A stretch of DNA of 64,000 bases, from positions 22,411,995 to 22,475,994 of the forward strand of contig OX439011.1 of assembly GCA_949316495.1 (NCBI GenBank), read 5' to 3'. Below, piece by piece: positions 11,805 through 21,129 of this stretch. The DNA comes from Amphiduros pacificus. Lineage: Eukaryota > Annelida > Polychaeta > Phyllodocida > Hesionidae. Both the position numbers and the translations under genes were made by a program. The first letter of the stretch is position 1; every line of letters starts with the position of its first letter. The notes beneath the pieces were generated by a model. That model searched no databases. It was given only the letters and a program-made list of their open reading frames with translations, and was not told the origin of the DNA.

Positions 11805-11952
11805 TATACGTCCTACACGGTGAAGAATTTGGAGAGGAACTCGGCTTATAAGTTCCGTGTGAGCGCAGGAAATAAGCACGGCTTCAGCGAGCCCAGCAAA
11901 GAAACAGACCCCATTGTTACTATTGACAGGAGACGCTCGTCCGCCAAACTTG
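11805..11952 (+). CDS. MYLK: MYLK exon f: second half of the FN3 domain
   Basis: Acceptor CTATTACAG, donor CTTG|GTAAGT, phase 0 to phase 1. The translation carries the FN3 signature SAYKFRVSAGNKHGFSEPS and a basic DRRRSS segment that starts the linker to the kinase. RRRSS is a plausible basophilic-kinase site; this is inference. Confidence 0.94.
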
Positions 11953-14259
11953 GTAAGTGACTGCACAGCAAATAACTGGCAAAATGTCTGCATGGCACAC
12001 TGCATGCAAGAGCACCGTTATCTTTTGTTTGGTTTATTTATGATTGTTACTTTTTTTCATGTTGGAAAAAAATCAAAATGTTTAACTGATTTTAACCTTT
12101 TTTGTTAGCTCACGCTACAATGCAAACTTTTAAATCATTTTGAGATTGACATATGATATTATTGGTGAAAATCGTTAATTAAAATATCATTACATTTATG
12201 TAATATTAAGTGAAATTGGACAGATAGAATTAAAGCTACAAAATTTTAAAACTTTAACTCGCATTATTTAGTTTTTGGAGTACATCTTATTGTAATTATA
12301 TTCTAATCACTAAAGAATTTCAAAGTTGTTTTTTTTCTTCTATATATGACATTATTTTTTTTAAATGTAGACAAAAATTGATCATTAAAGGGAAATTTAG
12401 ATCCAATTCTTGATGAGATTGTAATTTATTTGATTATTTCTAAGTCTTGTGAATGCGTATGTTAAGATTCTATCAACATCTATTTGCTAGTTTTTCAATT
12501 CTTTGTGTAACTTTCTCTTTTAATTTGTCCTGTTTTAACCTTTAGATATATTTGATTTAAGTTATATTGATTTATGCACATATTCTTTGAGCTTAGAACT
12601 CAATCAAGAGTAAGAGAGCTTTGAACAGTACTAAACTAAAAATCCGGACTATTCACATTATTCCGGACTCCCTCAGCATAGTCAGAGCATCATTACATCC
12701 CTCACAAAACTAGCCAGACACTGAATTGCATATCCTGAATTGGTATGGTGTTAAATCAAAAAGTTGTCTTATGACAGAATCACTTACTTGTAAATTTTAT
12801 GAGAACTGGCGTGTTAGGATTGTTTAAGAATAATGGTATGACATCATATCACTCGGCTAAACTGCGGTTATTGTCTGGCACTGTTGAAAACTCTCCTGTC
12901 TCTATAGAATGCATGGAATCACAAGATCAAATATTGTTGGGTACACTATCACTGAGACACTTTTCTAATCCAATTTTGCATGTTGTTGCCATGGTAATGT
13001 TTCAGATGGTATCCCAGAATGCTATTTGGTTTTATCTTCACCCCTCTCACCTGATGCCTTTAGAGCAGCCAGAGGTAATATGGTTGTCATGGTAACCAAG
13101 CTAATATGCAAACTAACTCTAGGTGGCAATGTTTACAAAATCCCAAACAAAATGTCTTCACAGCATCCCAAAAATATTATGGCTCACAATATTTTTTTTA
13201 AATATTTTTTTTATTAAGATTGATATGTAATTTTCGAAAGTGAAATTTTGCATTGTTTTTGGACATACTATTCTCCCAGATAAAGGTGTCCCAGATAAAG
13301 ACTTTTTGAAGGGATTTTATTTCTAATACAGGGTATATTATAACAAATATGCCAGCTTGCAATTAGGCAGCCATTTTCCCTTCTCTCAAGTGAAATCTGA
13401 ACATATGTTGATTTTACAAAAGTTATAACAAAAATGTGAATTGTTTGATATAATGGAGAATTAAACCATTAAGAAATAACATACATTGTACACTTACAAT
13501 AACATAATTTTTAACTTTGATAGATTTTCAGTCAAAAAATCGGTGAAACATTAACTATATAATTTGTAACCATGGTAATTGTTATATTAATAGAGCTGTT
13601 TGATTCTTGGGTTTGTTGCTGTTATGTTTTTGCTCATAAGATATACAACTTTTTCAAAGGACAAACTTTTTCAGATTTTAACTATATATTAATACACGAA
13701 AGATATAAGTAAATAAACTCTGTATTGTCCTTTGAATGGTAGATTAATAAGCTTTGGGATCAACCCTGGGTTCTGTAGTGTGTTTAAATGTTAGAAGCTT
13801 ATAGAAGAGGCTGACAAAACTGCCCATAATTAAAGATGAAGGTAGAATTTGGCTTATGATTTCACACAACCTTCTAGAATTGTAAAGAATTCTGTGTCAA
13901 ATTGGCAATTTCATATGATATATTTTATTGGCAGTGAAGCAATACAGTACATTTGCATTGCTTTACTTTTTTTTTGATCATTCAAAGTTAAAGCTTCGTC
14001 AGCAATAAGATAATATTCCAAATTCATGGCAACTCTTATATGGAAATGCTAGCGGTGTTTTTTAAAATTAAACTGTGAATGCAATTTTTGAAGGTCGCGT
14101 GCCTAATAAAGTTAAATGCTGAACTAACTCTGCCCCCTGGTGAGGAACTTTCTTGCTTTCACCTCAGTTTTTCCTTTCAGCATAAGATGCCAGCAGTCAT
14201 CCGGGAGAGGGAACTATTCTTTATAAGATTAAAAAAATATGAATTATTTTTGCTTACAG
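11953..14259. other. 2.3-kb intron without recognised content
   Basis: AT-rich and unique within the window. ORFs at 12,799-13,217 show no family resemblance, and I see no array or element here. The acceptor is TTTTTGCTTACAG. Confidence 0.55.
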
Positions 14260-14347
14260 ATGAGTTGCCATTTGAACCCAGAAATGTCACCATAGATACG
14301 GACCGCAAATTAGAAGATGTATACGATCTAAGAGAAGAAATTGGAAA
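14260..14347 (+). CDS. MYLK: MYLK exon g: linker and start of the kinase
   Basis: An 88-bp exon, phase 1 to phase 2, with donor GGAAA|GTAAGT. It encodes a short linker (DELPFEPRNVTIDTD) and the first kinase strand ending EEIG. The glycine-rich loop is completed by exon h. Confidence 0.92.
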
Positions 14348-14589
14348 GTAAGTTCACATTAAAAACAGTTTATAATAATGAAGTCTAAAATGTAAGTCAC
14401 AAGTTATTAATAGGTCACAAGGTCAAAGAATTTATGGGATGAACGTGGTGTGAAAGATGGTAAGGTATAATGAGTAGATATATGGTCAAGGTCAGGTGTG
14501 TTAAAGTAGGTCAAATACAGAAGTTCAGGTGCCTATGTTTTTTGCTCAAATTTCATGTTTGGTGGTTTACACATGTATATGGTAAAAAT

Positions 14590-14760
14590 TTCCCATTGTT
14601 AAAAGGGGGGAGGTTTGGTGGTTTTACTAAATATGGTCATATCGTTCCTTTGTTGAAAGGGAGGGGGGGTAGTTTTACTAAATATGGTAATATTGTGGTT
14701 TTACTAAATATGGTAATATTGTTCCTTTGTTAACAGGGGGAGGTTTGGTAATGTATACAA
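14590..14760 (+). repeat. Degenerate duplications of the exon h acceptor region
   Basis: The true acceptor and exon start read TTGTTAACAG-GGGGAGGTTT. About 130 bp upstream there is ATTGTTAAAAGGGGGGAGGT, and about 70 bp upstream TTTGTTGAAAGGGAGGG. The shared spacer TTTTACTAAATATGGT occurs three times. The acceptor and the first ~15 exonic bases were therefore duplicated in tandem and the upstream copies have decayed. Confidence 0.8.
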
Positions 14761-14937
14761 GTGCATAGAGAAGGAGAGTCGGCGAGAGTTGGCTGTCAAG
14801 TTCATCAAGACAAAGATATCAGAGCGAGAAGGGGCATATATGGAGATAGCCGTGATGAACGAACTGCAGCATCCAAAGCTCCTCATGCTATACGACGCCT
14901 TCGAGACCGTTAAACATGTCCTACTGGTCATGGAACA
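14737..14937 (+). CDS. MYLK: MYLK exon h: kinase N-lobe
   Basis: Phase 2 to phase 2. It encodes GRFGNVYKC of the P-loop (with G409-K410 from the previous junction), LAVKFIK with catalytic Lys431, MEIAVMNELQHPKL with the helix-C Glu446, and the hinge start LLVME. The donor GTCAGT is weak but needed: the next exon restores GELFER in frame only from here. The donor and about 30 exonic bases before it form the first unit of an 11-copy array. Confidence 0.93.
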
Positions 14938-15605
14938 GTCAGTACCTTGCTTATAGATGCCCCTGTCAATGTTAAAAATGTCCTCCTGGTCATGGAACAG
15001 TCAGTACCTCGTTGATCATACATGCCCCTGTCAATGTTAAACATGTCCTCCTGGTCATGGAACAGTCAGTACCTCGTTGATCATACGTACATGCCCCTGT
15101 CAATGTTAAACACGTCCTCCTGGTCATGGAACAGTCAGTACCTAGTTGCTCATAGATGCCCCTGTCAATGTTAAACACGTCCTCCTGGTCATGGAACAGT
15201 CAGTACCTAGTTGCTCATACATGCCCCTGTCAATGTTAAACATATCATCCTGGTCATGGAACAGTCAGTACCTAGTTGCTCATAGATACCCCTGTCAGTG
15301 TTAAACATATCCTCCTGGTCATGGAACAGTCAGTACCTAGTTGCTCATACATGCCCCTGTCAGTGTTAAACATATCCTCCTGGTCATGGAACAGTCAGTA
15401 CCTAGTTGCTCATAGATGCCCCTGTCAATGTTAAACACGTCCTCCTGGTCATGGAACAGTCAGTACCTAGTTGCTCATAGTTGCCCCTGTCAGTGTTAAA
15501 CATATCCTCCTGGTCATGGAACAGTCAGTACGTAGTTGATCATACATGCCCCTGTCAGTGTTAAACATATCCTCCTGGTCATGGAACAGTCAGTACCTGG
15601 TCTCA
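14905..15605 (+). repeat. 65-bp array of 11 units, each with the exon h 3' end and its donor
   Basis: TCATGGAACAGTCAGTACC recurs with its TGGAACAG at 14931, 14993, 15058, 15127, 15192, 15257, 15322, 15387, 15452, 15517 and 15582, mostly 65 bp apart. The first is the real exon end. The rest carry an almost unchanged copy of the last ~30 exonic bases and the GTCAGT donor, plus about 35 bp of intron. 65 is not a multiple of three, and stops appear in the copies, so a downstream donor would not give functional kinase. Confidence 0.97.
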
Positions 15606-15770
15606 CTCAGATATTCTTTTCCATCTTGGATAATAAAATAAATCTTTATGGACTACTTTTGCAAATACATCAGTTCAACAAGTCAAAAACTCCCTTCAAA
15701 TTGTCCTATAGTTTAAAACTGATTATAGATAATAGGTGGCGCTGTAGTAATTGAGCACTCTCCATTGCAG

Positions 15771-16112
15771 CGTGGCGGGTGGTGAGCTGTTTGAGCGTAT
15801 TATTGACGATGACTACGTGCTGACGGAGCGCGAGTGCGTGCACTTCATGCGTCAGATCTGCGACGGGGTTCAGTTCATGCACGACAGCAACATCCTCCAC
15901 TTGGACCTCAAGCCAGAAAACATCCTCTGCATCACCCACAACTCCAACGAGATCAAGATCATCGACTTCGGCCTCGCTCGCAAGCTGGACCCCGGCAAGA
16001 ACCCCAAGGTGCTGTTTGGGACACCAGAGTTTGTGGCGCCAGAAGTGGTGAACTACGACGATATCAGCTACCCCACGGACATGTGGAGTGTGGGCGTCAT
16101 CTGCTACATCCT
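15771..16112 (+). CDS. MYLK: MYLK exon i: kinase catalytic and activation loops
   Basis: A 342-bp exon from acceptor CATTGCAG to donor CCT|GTAAGT, phase 2 to phase 2. It encodes AGGELFERIIDDD, the catalytic loop ILHLDLKPEN (Asp522, Lys524, Asn527; HLD instead of HRD, as usual in MLCK), IIDFGLAR (Asp542), VLFGTPEFVAPE and DMWSVGVICYI. All residues expected for an active kinase are present. As in other MLCKs, the activation segment has no obvious phosphorylation switch. Confidence 0.97.
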
Positions 16113-16325
16113 GTAAGTGCTGCCACCTGCTGCATAATATCTGCATCGCAGATGCAAAAATCTGTAGTTGCTTATGAGATATTTTTTTATTTACAACTGC
16201 TTCAAAAATAATTGAGCAAAATTTGTCAAGTCGTATTTTCACACTAATTGGCAATTGACATACATATGTATACATCTCATAGTCTATTATATTTTACTAT
16301 ATTGAACCAATTTTAATTATTCCAG

Positions 16326-16478
16326 GATGTCTGGATTGTCTCCATTTATGGGCAACAATGAAGCAGAGACGCTGGTCAACGTCACCATGTCACAGTGGGA
16401 CTTTGAGGACGAAACTTTTGATGAAATATCAGATTCTGCTAAAGAATTCATTGAAGGTCTCTTGGTCAAGAATATGAG
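16326..16478 (+). CDS. MYLK: MYLK exon j: kinase C-lobe
   Basis: Acceptor TTATTCCAG, donor ATGAG|GTACGA. It encodes SGLSPFMGNNEAETL and WDFEDETFDEISDSAKEFI, close to the C-lobe segment of vertebrate MLCK. Phase 2 on both sides. The 2.46-kb intron that follows carries several repeats. Confidence 0.96.
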
Positions 16479-18190
16479 GTACGACAATGAACAAGCAGCA
16501 CCAGGCCTTGACATAAAGATTAAAATGTTGGTAGCCCAGTTGGGCCACCAGAGCATGAGAAGTGGGGGCCCGACGTCTCTAAGGATAAAAGCATGCATGA
16601 TATAATAAAGAGCATTGTACATAGAGCTGTATAGTGATGAGTGTCTGAGTGGGGGTTACTTGTCCCAAACAAAATTTAAAAGTCCATTGATCGTGATATG
16701 AGACAAATATCTAACAAGGATTAGAATAAAATCAAATTAAAAGACCAAAAATGCAATTGCCCAACTGGACCACTACATTCACTGTCCCAAACTGAGGATC
16801 TAGTGGCCCCAGGGCACTGGACCCGTGTGTATGTCGAGCCCTGAGCACATATTTATATTGGGCAACTTTAAACATTTTCATTTTTTCTCTCCAAAATAAA
16901 CAATTGACTCCAGTGACAACATATTCTGATTCTGATAGTTGCCTAAAGTCCAGCAGCGGTTTACAGCATCGCATCGGTTACCCTTGAATATGTTATGACA
17001 TCATAAGTTGTAGAAATACTATCCTTTTTTTACTACTTTAAAAAAAAAATTAAATGAGCATAAAAATTCTTCGGGAAGTGATATCACAGATCAAAATCAA
17101 GGCACAAAACAAAATAATGTATATGTACTGGACAATCTGTAGCTGCCCCAAATGATCCTGTTGCCAGTTAATTTGAACACTTTTTTCTCAGGTGTTTAAT
17201 TATTTTTCTGTCATTTATTCTGAGAAAGACATCTGTGCAATGTCGAAATGTTGACATGTGGTGATCCCCACTTCTCGCCATTGTTCCTATGGACACGTGT
17301 AATCGTCTGTTAGCTGCTCTCTGATTGGCCGAAACAATTGCCATTGTTTCCCACCACAACCTCGACTGCCGTGATTGGTCAGCGAACCGGATGTGCATAT
17401 GAACATCGTAGGATTATTATTAAGATATATATAGATACTGTTTTTACTTGCATATATGATGAGAAATTAGAGCCAAATCTTTAGTCAATGTTTGGAAGGT
17501 GGGCTTATACACAGGGTTGTCTTATATTCAAGTAAATACGGTATATATCCAATACTAATACTACACTCAGACTGATGTACACATCTTGTTTGCTGACCAA
17601 TCAGGGAAGCTGAAACAATGAAGGGATTGAAGAGCAATATTTTTAACAAATAATCATGATATATTTGATATATATTGAATATTTATCTACAAATAGTCAT
17701 GCGATATATTTATTTATTCTATGATCACTGTGTATTCTGTGCTGTGATTGGTCAATTCCTGGTCACATGAGCTTCTCTAAATTGTTTTATTGACCAGATG
17801 CATTATATTGCACGTCAATATACTTTCCACTGCACTGATGGGGAATTCCATGGCGGGAAATGTTGGGAAGCCCTATAATGAAGTCACCATACAGACAAAC
17901 TCGTCCCTTTCATGGCGGGAAATGTTGGGGAAGCCCTATAATGACGTCACCATACAGACAAACTCGTCCTTTTCAGTTCTCACTTTTAGAATTAAACCAA
18001 CAATGGCAGTAATTAACACAGTGATCATAGAATAAAACAAATATGTACCTGGGTGTCGTGCAATATGACTTTTTTTGGACCTTCGGAAAGTTATATTGCA
18101 CTCGGCTGCGCCTCGTGCAATATAACTTTCCGAAGGTCCATAAAAAGTCATATTGCACTCCACCCAGGTCCATATTTGTATAATATTAAA
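16479..18190. other. Intron after exon j, repeat-rich
   Basis: This contains a possible retroelement tail at about 17,160-17,480 (with a hammerhead-like CTGA...GAAA core), a 62-bp direct duplication at about 17,850-17,970 (core TGGCGGGAAATGTTGG) and a long hairpin at 18,038-18,178. The minus-strand ORFs here follow these repeats and are not supported as genes. Confidence 0.6.
18038..18178. repeat. 141-bp near-perfect inverted repeat (hairpin)
   Basis: The left arm starts CAAATATGTACCTGGGTG and the right arm ends CACCCAGGTCCATATTTG; the centre lies near 18,107. Arms of about 65 bp pair almost throughout, including GGACCTTCGGAAAGTTATAT against its complement. It is probably a small palindromic MITE. 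No target duplication was identified. Confidence 0.85.
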
Positions 18191-18224
18191 TATTTTTCTA
18201 CAAATAGTCGATATAAATGTATGT

Positions 18225-18940
18225 GATACATATTGAACTATGGATGATGTAGGCATATTCCGGTATATGATACATATTGAGCTATGGATGATGTAAGCAT
18301 ATTCCGGTATATGATACATATTGAACTATGGATGATGAAGGCATATTCCGGTATGTGATACATATTGAGCTATGGATGATGTACATGTAGGCATATTCCG
18401 GTATATGATACTTATTGAGCTATGGATGATGTAGGCATATTCCGGTATATGATACATATTGAGCTATGGATGATGGAGGCATATTCCGGTATATGATACT
18501 TATTGAGCTATGGATGATGTAGGCATATTCCGGTATATGATACATATTGAGCTATGGATGATGTAGGCATATTCCGGTATATGATACATATTGAGCTATG
18601 GATGATGTAGGCATATTCCGGTATATGATACTTATTGAGCTATGGATGATGTAGGCATATTCCGGTATATGATACATATTGAGCTATGGATGATGTAGGC
18701 ATATTCCGGTATATGATACATATTGAGCTATGGATGATGTAGGCATATTCCGGTATATGATACTTATTGAGCTATGGATGATGTAGGCATATTCCGGTAT
18801 ATGATACATATTGAACTATGGATGATGGAGGCATATTCCGGTATATGATACATATTGAGCTATGGATGATGTAGGCATATTCTGGTATATGATATTTATT
18901 GAACTATGGATGATGGAGGCATATTCCGGTATATGATTGC
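18225..18940 (+). repeat. 44-bp minisatellite reaching the exon k acceptor
   Basis: Units with core GAGCTATGGATGATGTAGGC, each followed by ATATTCCGGTATATGAT, repeat every ~44 bp, about 16-17 times. The last unit runs into GTATATGATTGCAG, the 3' splice site itself. Array and acceptor share GTATATGAT. Confidence 0.96.
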
Positions 18941-18942
18941 AG

Positions 18943-19066
18943 GAAGCGGATGACTGCAGACCAGTGTCTGGCTCATGCCTGGCTCTCACAGGACGTCAAG
19001 TACATGAGAGCAAAGCGACTTTCCACCGTCAAACACAAACGCTTCATAGCTCGCCGCAAGTGGCAG
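18943..19066 (+). CDS. MYLK: MYLK exon k: end of kinase and start of regulatory segment
   Basis: Acceptor GATTGCAG, donor CAG|GTACGT, phase 2 to phase 0. It encodes MTADQCLAHAWL of the last kinase helix, then basic KRLSTVKHKRFIARRKWQ, the autoinhibitory segment and first half of the calmodulin-binding helix. The exon stops immediately after ARRKWQ. Confidence 0.96.
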
Positions 19067-19780
19067 GTACGTAACACTCTGGGAGTGGTTACAATCACAC
19101 AAGGCCAAACAATGTACCATCTGTGTTTTCCACATTAAAGATATTCAAATTTCTTGTAAATGCTTATTTTTTCCATACAGATTTTTAAAAAAATAGTATT
19201 ATATTTTTTGTAAACTTTTCCTTTGATGTTTTTTGTAAAGGAAGAACGTTAAGTTATGTGGAAAGACATTTTTGAAAAATTCATAATAACAATTTTTTAT
19301 TGTTTATGGAAACACAGATTAAAGATTATTTGTCCTGAATCAAGCAGCCTGCTTACAATATGTGCTGTCTCCAGACAATGCCCACACTGCCTTTCAAGGT
19401 CACTTCTCAGGGTCACTTTTCAAGGTCATCTCTCTCAAACTGTAAAATACTCACTGATAATACAATGTGTCTTAATTGCACAAATTACACCATGTAACTG
19501 GATCTAACAGATAATACATTGTGTCTGAATTGCACTAATAACACCTTGTGACTGAATCTCACAGATAAAACCTTGTGACTGAATCCAAGCGATGAAATGG
19601 TTGGCTGTATCAGATTATGCCATGTGTCCCCATGCTTATCTGATATGACAGGATCACACTAATTGCATGCATGTCCATATCATATGCATTTTCATATTTA
19701 GAAGGAAGCAATAAATTGCATAATGCGCAACATTAATCATACACATTTCGTAATGTAAAGGAATCCTATCATAGCCTCTT
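19067..19780. other. Start of the 12.8-kb intron
   Basis: AT-rich unique sequence with no supported ORF. Confidence 0.5.
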
Positions 19781-20265
19781 TATTATTTTAAACCTCATGA
19801 ATCATTCCCTCTTTATAATATTAAATCTCATAAATCATACCCTCTTTTTGATTTTAAATCTCATGAATCACACCCTCATTATAATTTTTATAATTTTAAA
19901 TCTATAATTCACAACCTCTTTATAATTTTTATTATTGAATAAATCATACCCGCTTTATAATTTTAAATCTTATAAATCATACCCTCTTTATAATTTTTTA
20001 GAATTTTAAATTCTATAAATCACACCCTCATACCCTCATTATAATTTTACATCTCATAAATCATACCCTCTTTATGATTTTAAATCCCATAAATCATACC
20101 CTCTTTATGATTTTAAATCCCATAAATCATACCCTCTTTATGATTTTAAATCTCATGAATCATACCCACTTTATAATTTTAAATCTCATGAATCACACCC
20201 ACTTTATAATTTTAAATCTCATGAATCATACCCTCTTTATAATTTTAAATCTCATACCCTTCAGC
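19781..20265. repeat. Degenerate ~33-bp AT-rich minisatellite
   Basis: The core CATACCCTCTTTATAATTTT, followed by AAATCTCATAAAT, repeats about 14 times with many substitutions and small insertions. The short ORF inside (ILNLMNHT repeats) is an artefact. Confidence 0.9.
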
Positions 20266-20289
20266 ATATGTCCCAAAGCTAGATGAATA

Positions 20290-21125
20290 AAACTCACCTC
20301 CATACCAAGATATATCTTGGATTACTCCCCTCTTCATACCTAAATAATATATTTGGTGAAACCCATCTCCATGTCCAAGAGAACCCCAAGTCATACCCAT
20401 CTTTCAACCTGCAACTAATCGCTTCTCCTCCTCAGACTTCATCATATAATTAACTTTTCTTTCTCACAGCATCTGTTTTCAATAATCTTTTGCACACAAA
20501 TGAAATAAATAAGATTTTGTTAATGATGTGAAGGCAGTTCAAGAGAAACATAAATATTTGAGTTTCTCAGGGATTGGGTGGAAACAGTAGCATATAAAAC
20601 AGCCCAAATAAACCAGCTTTGTGTTGCATAGTCTCATCTCATGGGCAATCTCATGTGACCTCATGAGCAATCTCATCTGATCTCATATGAGTGTGTAAAA
20701 TGGTAACTTTGTGGTTTGGGAAATCTTGCATACCATTTAAAAAACCAAACAGCATGCATGCATGGCTTTTGAAATTACCCTGTAGTTTTCCATTTAAAAT
20801 AAGTTTTTATTGAAAAAGCATGTTATGCACACTTTAGGCCACCAGGTGGCACTGTAACAGCTTGCATGACAACAGTCTGTCAGTGAGTGGTGCCATCTGG
20901 TTGTAAAAGAACTGCCATCTGGTGGTCAAGTTTTTGCACTTTGTTATAAGCATGTTTCAATGTGTGACCTACATGAATGTTTGTATTTTATAGATGTGAT
21001 TTGGAAAAAGAGGTAATACATAAAGAAAGAACTTTATTTGACAACTACTGCTTATTGATTTAATATTAATTTTATTAAAAGAAAATATTTTTTTTATCAG
21101 TGGTGGCTCTCCATTGTAATGTATA
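20290..21125. other. Unique intron stretch
   Basis: AT-rich, with no coding signature. Two CTCF-like cores lie at 20,839-20,851 (+) and 20,913-20,925 (minus). Confidence 0.5.
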
Positions 21126-21129
21126 AATT

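Noticed and set aside
12799-13217. Two overlapping ORFs in the 2.3-kb intron as an extra exon
   Set aside because: No MLCK-like sequence, and exons f and g already join in phase without it.
15706-16275. 189-residue minus-strand ORF over kinase exon i
   Set aside because: Shadow of the GC-rich coding exon on the other strand; no family resemblance.
17168-17398. 76-residue minus-strand ORF
   Set aside because: Antisense to a likely retroelement tail in the intron; no recognisable domain.
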